From: Symbiodinium natans
Taxonomy: Eukaryota; Sar; Dinophyceae; Suessiales; Symbiodiniaceae
Direction of reading: 5' to 3'
Length of the DNA: 64,000 nt
Assembly (NCBI GenBank): GCA_905221605.1
Contig: CAJNDS010002368.1
Coordinates: 923,511 to 987,510, forward strand
Numbering within the stretch: position 1 is the stretch's first letter; each line of letters begins with the position of its first letter. The notes below the pieces were generated by a model. It was not told the DNA's origin. It saw nothing but the letters and a program-made list of their open reading frames with translations, and ran no database searches. Shown here one piece after another: positions 46,501 through 56,698 of this stretch. The position numbers and the translations under genes are program-made.

Positions 46501-46877
46501 CCCTAACCCTCAAGCTCAGGTCCGAGCTTCACAGACTTCTTCAGAGCCTCGGATGCCAGCATCAAGGCCGTGGCCCCCACCGCCATGCCGCCTGCCATCT
46601 GCGGCGGTTTAGGGTTGCTAGGGGGTTTTGGGTTGTTAGGGGGTTTAGGGTTTAGGGTTTAGGGTTTAGGGTGTAGGGTTTAGGGTTTAGGGTTTAGGGT
46701 TGGTAGGGGGTTTAGGGTTTAGGGTTGAGGGTTGAGGGTTTAGGGTTTAGGGTTTAGGGTTTAGGGCTTAGGGCTGAGGGTTGAGGGTTTAGGGCCATGC
46801 CACCTGCCATCTTGAGGATCTGCGAGTTCTCGGCCATGGCAAGCGCTGGCGCAAGGCTCTGAAGGTCCTGGAAGTTC
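43559..46877 (-). CDS. cytochrome P450, eight exons
   Basis: Exons in transcript order: 46804-46877, 46523-46591, 45632-46350, 45247-45342, 44872-45140, 44674-44749, 44354-44505, 43559-44249. The seven junctions keep phase, giving 714 codons plus a TGA stop; the 5' end is missing. Heme-thiolate monooxygenase motifs: AGHETT of helix I (44228-44245), EALR (44063-44074), NPDRF, and WGFASRACIGSQFALFEAK with the heme-ligand Cys at 43820-43822. The heme loop and ANGLFTSSEKSEDWK recall the CYP102-like group, but no reductase domain follows. The N-terminal 250 residues include a hydrophobic stretch (GGMAVGATALML) and an unknown domain before FPMCGVCLPILG. Five introns are short (104-212 bp) with GT, GA or GC donors; at least three carry inverted-repeat ends. 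It oxidises a small hydrophobic substrate that cannot be named. Confidence 0.9.
44250..44353 (-). other. P450 intron with a GA donor, 104 bp
   Basis: It reads GATTCTATATCC...GTGCAG between exon ends AACTTGAT and GATTGCGGGG. GATT is present at both borders, so one copy looks like an insertion-site duplication. Removal restores LMIAGHETT, the expected helix-I sequence, which fixes the boundary as GA-AG or an equivalent slide. Confidence 0.75.
44506..44673 (-). mobile_element. P450 intron made of two family E element copies
   Basis: A 168-bp intron (GA...TCTAG|G) containing, in opposite orientation to the gene, TCCTTGTTGAGTTTAAGTAC and TCCTTATTGAGTTTAAGTAC, 68 bp apart, each followed by CCTTAAA and a TGTAACATGT-like end. 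The right part, GCATGTTACCCCCACCATGA, matches the end of the copy at 36805-36895. AGGAGA occurs at both exon borders. Confidence 0.7.
44750..44871 (-). mobile_element. P450 intron with inverted-repeat ends
   Basis: A 122-bp intron (GAGAGCCCAGTG...GCTAAGCAAG|G). The ends AGCCCAGTGATAACCC and its near inverse CGGTTATATACCGGGCT pair. The centre holds a CCCCCAAAAAGAGGGGG palindrome. The borders join SEYLG to YGLKRFLPFF. Confidence 0.65.
45141..45246 (-). mobile_element. introner element, family B copy 2, as a complete P450 intron
   Basis: A GT-AG intron of 106 bp. Inside the splice sites lie GGTTGTCAAAATCATGGTCC and, at the other end, GGATCATAGTTTTGACAGCC, inverted copies of each other. The internal GGTGCCGTATTATAATGG matches the element at 41202-41314. 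AGGT occurs at both exon borders. Removing it joins GFNQIK to VKGFAPQ, the continuous P450 sequence. Confidence 0.9.
45343..45631 (-). other. P450 intron with telomere-like array against the acceptor
   Basis: A 289-bp GT-AG intron. Its last 100 bp, in transcript sense, are CCCTAAA units ending CCCTAAACAG|GAC, so the repeat forms the acceptor. The donor is GAG|GTCGGA. Confidence 0.7.
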
Positions 46878-47076
46878 CTGAAGTCTTGAGCTCTTTTTCT
46901 TTGAAGAAGCACAGCGCGGTGTAAGGTTTAGGGTTTAGGGTTTAGGGCTTAGGGCTTAGGTTTAGAGTTTTAAGGTTTAGGGTTTTAGGGTTTAGGGTTT
47001 AGGGTTCAGGGTTCAGGGTTCAGGGTTTAAGGTACGGTTTGGGTTTTGGGTTTTGGGTTTAGTGTTTGGGGTTTAG

Positions 47077-47430
47077 GGGCCAATGCAGAGAAGGTCGTGC
47101 AAGCCGACCCCAGCCTGGCAAGTTATTCGTCTCAGAATATCTCAGATTCCACCCCAAAGCCCTGCTTGGAGGTTCGTGGTACTTAATCACCAATTATATA
47201 ACTGTATTCATAACCCACTTGTAAGCCCCTCAATTCCCCTAATATGGTTAGAATTGGGTTATAAGTGCAAGTACAATATGGTTAGGAAGTACCATGAACC
47301 TCCACGTCTAACGCCCGCAGTCAAGCTTGTGAACCCCAGCTGGCTTTCCATGACCCTGCCTGGCATTGTTCTCCTTCCCATATCGTACCTCCGCAGAGGC
47401 AGAGGCAGTCACTTCAGCTGCAGAGCACTC
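47077..47430 (+). CDS. two candidate plus-strand exons split by a family A element
   Basis: Exon 47077-47163 (TTTAG|G acceptor; EKVVQADPSLASYSSQNISD) ends at GC. Exon 47321 onward (CCCGCAG acceptor) gives FKLVNPSWLSMTLPGIVLLP and ISYLRRGRGSHFSC, with a hydrophobic stretch. Splicing out 47164-47320, which contains the element, keeps the frame open. The minus strand is also open in parts, so the strand is not certain. No family is recognised. Confidence 0.4.
47164..47320. mobile_element. family A inverted-repeat element within a predicted intron
   Basis: It starts GCTTGGAGGTTCGTGGTACT and ends AGTACCATGAACCTCCACG, followed by ten bases to an AG. A second, decayed copy begins at about 47459 (TACTTGGAGGTTCATCATAA). 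Confidence 0.75.
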
Positions 47431-47700
47431 CCAAAACCCCGCCAACTTCAGACTCCTACTACTTGGAGGTTCATCATAAGTAGGGTTATATGTCGTTCCC
47501 TGACTGAGGTTTACACCCGCTATAACTATACTTGCCCCACTTATTCCCCTCCTTCTGACTAAAGCACTAGACCCCCCAAGTCCCTGCTAAACCCCCTAAA
47601 CCTACTACTTTCCCAACTCCCACAGCCCCCGAGACTCCCTACTAAACCACTCTCAACCCCCGAAAACCCTGAGGAAGGCGCATATTTGTGTGGAGGGATG

Positions 47701-47800
47701 TCTTTCAGCGCCTTCTCCTCGGCGGATGAGCACTGCGCGATCCAAAACCCAACAGAGCGCTTAAGAACGTAGGGCTGCAGGGTGTTTTTGGAGATTTAGG
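47701..47800 (-). CDS. candidate mini-exon, unknown product
   Basis: After CCCTGCAG, about 47776, the minus strand reads PYVLKRSVGFWIAQCSSAEE followed by KALKDIP. The plus strand is also open (SADEHCAIQNPTERLRT after TCTTTCAG). CCCTAAA-like sequence lies left and TTTAGG-like right. Confidence 0.35.
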
Positions 47801-47909
47801 GGGTTTTCGGGGATTTTCGGGGCTTTTAGGGGCGTTTAGGCTGAGGGCTCTAGGTGTATAGAGGAGGGTTTCGGAACAAGCCCCACACCTGAATCCTGAA
47901 TTCCAAGCC

Positions 47910-47984
47910 TCAAAAGAGCCCCTCGCAGGGCCCCCCCGCCAGGATCGCGACGATGTCGTCCCAACCGTGCTTGACCGCGATGTC
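47910..47984 (-). CDS. terminal exon resembling an ankyrin repeat helix pair
   Basis: After GTTGCTTGCAG|G, 25 codons run to a TGA at 47910-47912: DIAVKHGWDDIVAILAGGPC then EGLF-stop. 'AxxxGxxDIVxxLL' is the second half of an ankyrin repeat. It lies just downstream of the ankyrin gene's apparent stop at 48503, so it may be an alternative end of that gene or the last exon of another copy. Confidence 0.5.
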   Translation of the reverse strand, partial: DIAVKHGWDDIVAILAGGPCEGLF

Positions 47985-48502
47985 CTGCAAGCAACACCAT
48001 GCTTCGAGGGTCCGTGGGAGGCAATCACTGCATAGCAGTAGGCATGTTTAATATACTTTAGTTATTTATGTTTCAATTTACATAGAGAAGTGTGTATATA
48101 TATATACACATACAAAACATATATATAGAGAGAGAGAGAGCCCCGTAGTGGGGGAACCCTAAACCCTACAAACCAGAAGCCCTAAACCCTAAACCCTGAA
48201 CCCTAGACCCTGAAGTGTAGACCCTGAACTCTAAACCCCAAACCCCAAACCCTAAAACCCAAACCCTAAACCCTTGACACCCTAAACACCCTAAACCCAA
48301 ACCCGAAACCCCAAACCCCAAACCCCAAACCTCAATCCCTAAACCCTAACCCCAAACCCTAAACCTAAACCCCAAACCTAAAACCCCAAACCCTAAACCC
48401 CACACCCTAAACCCTAAACCCTAAACCCTAAACACCCCAAACCCTAAACCCTAAACCCGAAACACCCTGAACCCTAAACCCTCTAAGAAACCCAAGCCCT
48501 GC

Positions 48503-49577
48503 TTAGGCGGCCTTGGCCGTCTCGCCCTCGGAGGACTCCTGCTTGGGGGCTTTGTGGGGCTTCTGGGGGCTTTTGGGGTTTAGGGTTTAGGGTTTAGGGC
48601 TTAAGGTTTAGGATTTAGGGTTTAGGGTTTAGGGTTTCGGGTTTAGGGCTAGAGGGTTCAGGGTTTAGGGGGCAGTTATAGTTAGACTTATAAGTTGTAA
48701 GTAGGGTAACCGTACGTTGAACCTTACATAGGGTTCTAGGGTTCGAGGTTCATATAGGTTTTAGGTGTGTCTGCAACAACCACGGATGAAGGATGAAAAA
48801 ATCAAAATCACACCTAAACCCTAAACCCTGAACCCTAAACCCCTATACCCCTAACCTGTCTGCGATTCCTGGGACCCCTGGCACCCCCCTGGGAGCCCCT
48901 GGGATCCCGCCCCCTCACATACCTCTAAACCTCTTCACCCTTTCAACTGCCTGGGACCCTACACCCTGTTCTCCTGCGGGGTGGGGGGCTTGAGCCGGAG
49001 GCTCTTAAATTTCGGGTTACGAAAGCTTAGAGTTGCGATTCAGTCTGGAGCTTAAGTCGTCAGGTTCAGCTCTCGGAGCCCTGAGCTCACTCCCCCTCAT
49101 CCTCATGTCACCCTAAACCTCATGTCACCGTAAACCCTAAACCCGCAACCCTCCCCAGCCCCCTAGTATTTGAGGGTATTCTCGTAGAGGAGAGGACCCT
49201 TTGTGTTTAACCCTTTATAAACCTTAACGTGCCAACCCAAGCCTAAACCCTAAACCCCTAAACCCCTAAGCTTTCAACTGTGAATCCTGAACTCTAAACC
49301 CAAACCGTAGCATCCCCCAACTCGTAGCAATGCCGGGCCAAACCTTAAACATTGCTTAGGGTTTAGGGTCTAGGGTCTAGGGGGCTACTTGAAGGTTCAT
49401 GGGCAGGGCTAGCTTACTTCTCAGTGCGAATGAACCTGGTCAGAATGCGAAAACCGAAAGCCGCCACAAGGTACGCAGATTGCCCTTAAGTACGGAATAC
49501 ACCTCGACCCATGTACCGGTTCCCTCTAAAAATTCGAGGAATACTCCCCAAGCCCTCAGGCCCGCACAACCTAAACC

Positions 49578-49630
<53 letters not shown>

Positions 49631-52600
49631 ACCTTCAAGCCCTCAGCCCTCAACCTTCAAGCCCTCGACCCCAATCCCTCAACCCGAAACCCTAAACCCT
49701 CAACCGCGAGGGGTGCGTTGGACTCTCTAGGTACTGACCCCAAGCCTTCCCAAAAGGGACGCGGCACCTCACAGCGCAGGGTTTAGGGTTCAGGGCTTAG
49801 GGTTTTGGGGTTTGGGTCTTAGGACTTAGGATTTAGGATTGAGGGTTTAGGATTTAGGGTTTAGGGTTTACAGTCCATCAGTGCTTTACAGCTTGTTTTC
49901 CCAATTGAGTGCGAGGTGGAGATGAGGGGCCCCAGACAAAATCACTTGGGCCCATGACAGAGACTTTCCAAATGCTCCGCAAAACCCTAAACCCTAAACC
50001 CTAAAACCCTAGTCTTGAGGGTCCCAGGCCTTTGCTTTTCTCTGGGGCGGGCGCCTGAAGCAGCGAAGCCAACACCCCCAACGCATCTGAGCCCTTCAGC
50101 GGGTTAGGATTTAAAGATTTGGCTTTAGGACTTAGGGCCTCAAGACATACCATAGTAACAAATACTCCATCCACCCTCCCCGCCCCCAAAAAATGAAGAA
50201 GGATCTAAGGATCCAAGCCCTAACCCGCAAACACCTTTACCCCCCCCCCCCCCCCCCCCCCCCAACACCTAAGCAGCTGATTCTAACTCTCCCCCTTGTC
50301 CCAAGAAACCTTTCCAGAAAAGGTCCTCGAAAAACCTAACCCCCCCCCTTGCTTAACAACCAAACAATTTGGCGAAGTTACTTAACCAAACAAACCTCCC
50401 GAACAGGAAAAAGTAAAACCTGACAAGCAAAACCAACCCACCCACCCACCCACCCACCCACCCACCCACCCACCCACCCACCCCGAAGACCATACATATA
50501 TATATATATACACACACACCCTCCCAAAAAAAACAAAAAAATCTCAAACAAATCAGCCGCCAAGCCCGGGCTTCGCACAACCCTAAACCCCTACACCCCT
50601 ACACCTCTCATCCCTAAACCCTACCCCCCCCCCCCCCCCCCAAACCCTCCAAGCCCTCTAAACCCCCTCCTCATCCCTGGTTTCTCCTAAGCCCTTAACC
50701 CTAACCCCCCCCCCCCCCGAAGCCCCTCAAGACATCGGCCCACCAGGGCCCCTGGCTTCATGTGTGGGTCCGCTTTCGCCTTGATCATCAGCTCCACGCA
50801 CTCCGTCTGGCCGGTCCTTCGGCGAAGCTTTGGGAGGGTTCAGGGGGGTTTACGGGGCTTTGGGGGGGGGGGGTTTGGGCGTTCAGTTGGTTTAGGGAGT
50901 TTAGGGGGTTAGGGTGGGGGTTGTGGGGGGGGTTAGGGGGTTTAGGAGGGGTTTGGTTAGGAGGTTTAGGGGGGTTTTAGGGGGTTTAGGAGGATTTGGG
51001 GGGGGGGGGGGGGGTTGTGCGTAAGAGCGCTCCGCCAAAACGGTCTAGGGTTTGGGGCTTAGAGTTTAAGGTTTAGGGTTTCGCCTAATGCATACAGCCC
51101 GGGCCCCCGAACACCTCCCCCCGCCCCGACTCAGGCCCCGGCTGGCAGGCCAACATCAGTGGCGTCATGACCTCGGTTGTGGGTTTAGGGGTTTAGGAGT
51201 TTAGGGGCTTAGCGCTTGAGGTCCAGGGTTGAAGGGTTCAGGCTTTGGCGGGTTTAGGGTTTGGGGTTTAGGGCGTCGGGTTTAGGGTTTTAGGGTTTTC
51301 GGGTATTTGGGTTTTAGCCCTAAACCCCTAAGTTCCTGAACTCGCCCTGAGGGGATGGGGGCGACTGCTTGCTCTTTAGGGATAAGGGTTCAACATATTG
51401 GCTGTTTTACCCTACCTACTAACTTCAGACAACCCGTTAAGGGGTTCTGTAAACCCTTAACCCTCAACCCTTGACCCTAAACCCAAGTCCTTGAGAACCA
51501 GTACACATGGGCACTTTGAACATCCCAAAGCCCTGAAACCCCAAGACCCTAAAACCCTAAAGCAACCTTTTTAAGACGCCTAAGCCCTAAACGCTTAAGC
51601 CCTAAACCCTTTAAACCAAAACCCTTAAGCCCTAGAGCAACCCAGAAAAAACCTAAGCCCTAAACCCTTAAACCCTAAAGCCGAAGACGCTCCAAAACTG
51701 ATGTTTAGGGACCCTAGAAACAAAGCTTGAAGCTGGAGCACACAGGCGTGCAATATCCGCGCAGGCGGAGATGAGCCACAGCGTCGGCAAGGCAGAACAT
51801 GTCGGCGTACGGCCACCACGGCGGGCGAAGGACCGTGCAAGGCGGAGTTGGGGAGGGCCACTTGGAAATTTCAGCCCTCCGCTGTGGTCCCCTGGTGCGG
51901 AGATTCAATGCAGCCGGGGTCAAAACGTTGGACAGCGAATCTGTCGGTGCGGTCGGACCGAAAGCAGAAGCCCTGAACCCTAAGCCCTAAACCCTAAGCC
52001 CTAAACCCTAAGCCCTAAGCCCTCAGCCCTGAGCCCTAAGCCCTGAACCCTAAGCCCAAACCCGTAAACCATAGCTCAGTCAACCTAAAACCCTTCGGCT
52101 GAAGCGGCCCAAGAGGGGCCCTAAAGCCTACACCCGAAGCCCTAAACCCTTACATCGCTGCAGAACCCTAAACCCTAAACCCTAGACCCTAGACCCCAAA
52201 CCCAAAACCCTAAACCCTTACATCGCTGCAGAACCCTAAACCCTAAACCCTAGACCCTAATCCTGAACCCTGAAATCCAAAGTCAAAAATATACCCAGGC
52301 TTGCCCATGCCAGCTACACAGGCGCCCTTGTTGCAGCCTACTTGGAGGTTCATGGTACTTACTAACCAATTCTAACTGTACTTATGACCCATTTATAAGC
52401 CCCTTAAGTGCCGCAATAGGGTTAGAAGTACAGTTATAAGTACAGTAACCCTAAACCCTAAACCCTATAAGTACAGTTATAATTGGTTAATAAGTACCAT
52501 GAACCTCCAAGTAGACCCTCAGCCCCGGGCGGTCTTGCCTTCGAAGTCGACATGCCTTGGCTGAGGGGAGCTGCCACGAAAGGGCTTTAGGAGCTTGAGG

Positions 52601-52686
52601 TTTCAAATTTTTAGGTTTGGGGTTAGGGCTCTAGGTTTTAGGGTTTAGGGTTGAGGGTTGAGGGTTGAGGGTTGAGGGATGAAGGT

Positions 52687-52781
<95 letters not shown>

Positions 52782-53210
52782 GTTTAGGGTTTAGGGGTGA
52801 GGGGTGAGGACTCAGGACTCAGGGGTAGGGCCCACAGAGGTTCAGCTTAGGGTAAAACTGTCGCCTCCCAGACCCAAGCCCTGAACTCCAGAATCTCAAC
52901 CCTTGGAATATAGGAACCCAGAACCTGCGCAAGTACATACATCGTGGTAGCTAGGGACCCTCAAGCCCTAAAGCCCTAAAGCCCTAAAGCCCTAAAGCCC
53001 TAAAGCCCTAAAGCCCTAAAGCCCTAAAGCCCTAAAGTCCTAAAGCCCTAAAGCCCTAAAGCCCTAAACCCGAAACCCTAAACCCTAAACCCGAAACCCT
53101 AAACCCTAAACCCCCCCTCTGGCGCCGCCGAGCTGCGTGTTGATGTCACCCGGGAATTTGTTCTCTGCGTCGCCGGTGAAGAGCAGCATGTCCAGAACGT
53201 CGAGGTCGCC
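48503..53210 (-). CDS. ankyrin-repeat protein gene (partial, at least seven exons)
   Basis: Exons in transcript order: 53150-53210 (GDLDVLDMLLFTGDAENKFP), 52524-52555 (HVDFEGKTAR), 52295-52337 (CNKGACVAGMGKP), 51115-51171 (VMTPLMLACQPG), 50744-50816 (TGQTECVELMIKAKADPHMK), 50055-50093 (GSDALGVLASLLQ), and 48503-48562 (KPHKAPKQESSEGETAKAA-stop). Phase agrees at 52524/52295, 50744/50055 and 50055/48503; gaps between the others imply unseen exons. 'TPLMLAC', 'GQTECVELMI' and 'GKTAR' are ankyrin-repeat consensus pieces, which form protein-binding helical stacks. The Lys/Glu/Ser tail is disordered. Donors are GT and GC. The first exon is not identified. Partner and role are unknown. Confidence 0.7.
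50400..50520. repeat. CCCA tetranucleotide and TA/CA microsatellites
   Basis: About 13 CCCA/CCAC units at 50431-50482 are followed by TATATATA and CACACACA. Runs of C (50239-50263, 50623-50641, 50706-50718) lie nearby. Confidence 0.9.
51714..51923 (-). CDS. candidate exon of about 200 bp, unknown product
   Basis: The minus strand is open and includes ADMFCLADAVAHLRLRGYC. Upstream, RTRGPQRRAEISKWPSPTPP looks less protein-like, so the true exon may be only the 3' half. It lies between ankyrin exons 52295-52337 and 51115-51171 and may supply the missing phase between them. Confidence 0.35.
   Translation of the reverse strand: MTPAALNLRTRGPQRRAEISKWPSPTPPCTVLRPPWWPYADMFCLADAVAHLRLRGYCTPVCSSFKLCF
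52338..52523 (-). mobile_element. ankyrin-gene intron formed by a family A element carrying a telomere insert
   Basis: A 186-bp intron (GC donor, CCAAGTAG|G acceptor). Almost all of it is a family A element: plus-strand ends CTACTTGGAGGTTCATGGTA and TACCATGAACCTCCAAGTAG. At 52447-52466, AACCCTAAACCCTAAACCCT interrupts one arm, flanked on both sides by ATAAGTACAGT (52436-52446 and 52467-52477). Confidence 0.8.
52640..52785. repeat. GGGTTGA heptamer array
   Basis: About 20 uniform units, one of them GGGATGA. It is the same variant as 32627-32752, in a different gene. Confidence 0.95.
52962..53068. repeat. octamer array, unit AAAGCCCT
   Basis: About 12 uniform AAAGCCCT units, then CCCGAAA and CCCTAAA units up to the donor side of the ankyrin exon 53150-53210. 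Confidence 0.95.
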
Positions 53211-53324
53211 CTGCTGCTGTTTAGGGTTTAGGGTTCAGGGTTCAGTGTTCAGGGTTTGGGGTTTGGGGTTTCGGGTTTCGGGTTTCGGGTATAGGGATGT
53301 TCGGCTTTTCGGGCTGAGGGTTTG

Positions 53325-53650
53325 GGGCGAATTTGGGGTGGGGAGGCAGGTGAAGGGAACTTGCAGATTGAACAGATCAGCACATCTCCTTATAATCGCC
53401 CTTACTCTGCAGGGGTCCCTTCCTTTCGAGATCCTATGAAGACGAGGTTTAGGGATTTTGGGTTCTTCGTTCTGAGCAGAAGGGTTGACCCTCGGCTGAA
53501 CCAGCATGGAAGTCGAAAACAGCGAACTCGAAACCCTACAGCTGTTCGAGCATTGGCTTTATTTGCTGCGGCTCTACATTTGGGAAGTAAGGAAACATGG
53601 GCACTGTGCCTAGTATCCCGCAATATAACTCTTAAAGAGTCTTTCTAGGG
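53325..53650 (+). CDS. unique island with a candidate plus-strand start exon
   Basis: From an ATG at 53506 the plus strand reads MEVENSELETLQLFEHWLYL and LRLYIWE, ending at GAA|GTAAGG (53586). The rest of the island is non-repeat and partly open on both strands. No family is recognised, and no continuing exon was found, so this may be a chance frame. Confidence 0.3.
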
Positions 53651-53924
53651 TGCCGCATTTCCCACGTCTTGCTTTCTTCGGCTTCGGTTTCAGGCGGAAC
53701 CGCTTCAGAAAAAACAGTTGGAACCCCTCTATGACAAGCCCTGATATGCAACCCTCATATAGCCATGAACAAAAACGCCTGATAAGCTAAAAAAGAGCGA
53801 CAAGGAAAGGGGCCCTCGGAAGCCCTCGGAAGCCCTCAACCCTAAACCCTAAACCCTCAACCCTAAACCATCAACCCTCAACCCCTAACCCTAACGACTC
53901 ATCCCTCCCTTTTTTGTTGCTTTT

Positions 53925-54030
53925 TTTGGGGGGGGGGGAGGGGGGGAGGGATGGGGGGTGGGGGGGGGGGATGGGGGGGGGGGGGATTGGGGGGGGGGGG
54001 GGATGGGGGGGGGATGGGGGGGGGGATGGG
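53925..54030. repeat. G-run tract
   Basis: About 100 bp of runs of 7-12 G separated by single A, AT or T. Other long G or C runs occur at 1862-1896, 4465-4481, 10090-10116, 14701-14719, 22332-22358, 23955-23977 and 50239-50263. Confidence 0.95.
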
Positions 54031-56110
54031 GCGGGGCCTGAGAAAGCCCCCTGAGCCCGAGAGCCACCAAAGGAATTGAGGGTTTCCGGGTTTGAGGGTT
54101 TCCGCTGTAGGGTTTTTAGAGTTCTTAGGGCTTCTAAGGGCTTCTAGGGTTTTTTGTCTTCTTGGAGCTTTTTGCGAGTTTGTTTAGGGCATCAAAAAAA
54201 AACGAGGCCCCTCAGGGCCACAGAGCCCTGTGGCCTGGTAGCATGCCTCTCCCACGCGGCGCAAGTCGTATTTTGGCGTGCCGTTCCAAGGGCCTCTGCT
54301 TTTGGAGGGTTCTAGGGTTTAGGGCTGTAGGGTTGCGGGTCTGGGCTTCTAGGGTTTAGGGTTTCTAGGGTTTGGGGTCCAGGGTCTAGGGTTCAGGGCT
54401 TAGGGTTTTTGTGTTTAGGGCTTAGGCAAATGGAGCCCCCTGTAACAAATATTCTTTCGACCAAACCACTATAAACCCAACAATTCCTAGAAGGCCTACA
54501 GATCCCTCTAAACCCCATGAACCTTTAGACGAAAAGCTCCAAACCCTGGAACCCCCCAAATCTTACACCTGCTCAACTCCCCCGTAGACCCAAAAACCCT
54601 TGGGCCCCTAACCCCTAAACCCCTTCCCCTACACGCTAAAACCCTAGAACCCTAAAAACCCTAAGCCCCTTCTTATAGAAGCTCTTTTGACGTACTACGT
54701 GCACTTAGTATCCCTTATAGTATCCCTTAGAATCAGCCAAAGCCCACCTTACTAACCCTCCTTACTCAGTCATGAACCCTCAACGCCAAACTCCAAACCC
54801 GAACCCCAAACCCCAAGCCCCAAGCCCCAACCCGCAACCCTAAACCCTAAAACCTAAAACCCTAAAACCTAAAACCCTGAAACCCTAAGACCCCAACCCC
54901 TAAAAGCCTTAAACCTCTAAACGCCCTAAGTGTATCCTCCTGAGCTGCCCCGCCCATGGCTCCTCGGGTCCGCAGAGACCACCAAGGCTGGGGCCGGGGT
55001 GGCTGCGGCACTTCCGGCACGGCCGGGGCTTGGAGTTTTGGGGGTTTTCGGGGTTTAGGGTTTAGGGTTCAGGGTTTGGGGTTTAGGGTTTAGGGTTTAG
55101 GGTTTAGGGGTTTAGGGTTTTAGGGTTTAGGGTTTAGGGTTTAGGGTTTAGGATTTGGGGTTTAGGGCTTAGGGGTTTCTACAGGCTAAGGGCTTTGAGG
55201 GTTTGCTGGTTCGCGATGTTACGGGTCTAGGGTTTCCTCCTCATCCAGTTCCCAAGACCCGAAATAAGATGACGGAGCAAGCTTGTGGAAAAAAGGAGGC
55301 GGCATTACCTGAATGACCGAGAGGTAGTTATACGCACAGTAGTATAAGACCCAAACTTCCTCCAAGTATGGGATCCTATGCAGTCGGGGAGCCTTAAACC
55401 CGAAATCCTAAACCCTTAAAATTAGGGCTCTCAGTTTGACGGGGTTTGGGGATGCCTGGGTGGAGCATTCGGGCCGTGGGAGCTTTGGTCTGTGATAAGC
55501 CCCCAAGCCCTAAAGCTACTAAGCCCCCAAATGCGATCAACGCGTAAACCCAAAAACCCTACACCCTGAAGTTTCTTCAGGGTTATTTTGGGGTTTGGGC
55601 CCCAAGGCGAATGAACGAATATGTCACGAGTTTAGGGGCTAAAAGCATTGACACGTTGGGTGAGCAATCAGACTTTCAAGACATCTGGTGTTTAGGACAT
55701 CCCCGCTGCCGCTACACGAAGGGACGCACAGGAATGTTCAGCAACTAAAGCTAGTGTTCTGAAACATAACACTACACCATCTAGCAATGGAAAAGAACGA
55801 GAAAGAGAAAACACAAATGTAGGCGTAATCATGGCAATACTCTAATACCCCTGAGCTGGAAGAATCCTCCCTCCTTAGTAATGATATACGTATAGCTACC
55901 CTACTTATAACATCTTCTCACCCTACTTCTAACTAAAACTACCCATGAACCTCCAAGGCTGGGTGCTGCCCTTTTGAAACTTGGACCGAGCGGAACCTTT
56001 CCACGACCGCGAGGTGGCGGCTTTTGCAAGACCAAACCCTCGACGCCCTATCATGAAACCCAAAAAGTTTAGGGTTTAGGGTGTCCTAAGCGTAAACCGC
56101 CTTCATCCCT

Positions 56111-56225
56111 GCTCGGAGGTTCATATGTAGTTAGGAGTTGGTTGTATGTGAGGGAACTGTGACCTGGTTAGAACCTTATGTGGGGTACTTGTAACAATGA
56201 TTCTAACTAGCACGAACCTTCAAGA
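56111..56225. mobile_element. family A inverted-repeat element, diverged
   Basis: It starts CTCGGAGGTTCATATGTAGT and ends ACTAGCACGAACCTTCAAG. Another partial copy with only the right arm (ACTACCCATGAACCTCCAAG) ends at about 55957. Confidence 0.6.
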
Positions 56226-56476
56226 AACCCCGCCCATACAAAACATTCCAAGTCTCGCGCAATTTTATAGTGGGTTGGTGGCTTTCTGATCTAACCCTAG
56301 CCCGAAACCCGAGAACCCCTAAACTAAACCCGAAACCCTCTAAAGCCTTCTCTCGCCCCACAACCCTCCGGCGCTGGAGTGAGCAGCCATGCTGACCATA
56401 CGCTGGCCAGGTGGTCAGCTCTCCTCGTTATAGTCCCCTTGTTGTGGTTTAGGGTTTGAGGTTTTGCTTGTGTTTA

Positions 56477-56698
56477 GATTGCCAAAGCAAGAGATCCTAT
56501 AACATTTAGAGAGCTGGCCAGAAAAGGTTCAAGACCGGGGTCCCTCCCCCCGACTCAAACTCGGGGATTAAAGGGCTCCGCTAGACCCTTACGGTGTAAG
56601 GCCGGACATCAAGGCTCTGAGCAGCGATGGGACCCTGACTTGGACGAGCACGTCATCTCTCGCTTCCCTCAAATGACGAGGAAGATGACGCAGAACTG
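56477..56698 (+). CDS. 74-codon open frame without ATG, unknown
   Basis: The plus strand is open from after a TAG to a TGA. It contains ARDPITFRELARKGSRPGSL, LRCKAGHQGSEQRWDPDLDE and HVISRFPQMTRKMTQN-stop. The composition is protein-like and the region carries no telomere repeat. It could be the last exon of a plus-strand gene or a relic. I know no family. Confidence 0.35.

Noticed and set aside
56520-56620. Possible tRNA or tRNA-derived SINE on the minus strand (GAGTTTGAGTC like a B box)
   Set aside because: The T-arm and acceptor stem do not pair properly and the A-to-B box spacing is too short. The plus strand is a continuous open frame instead.
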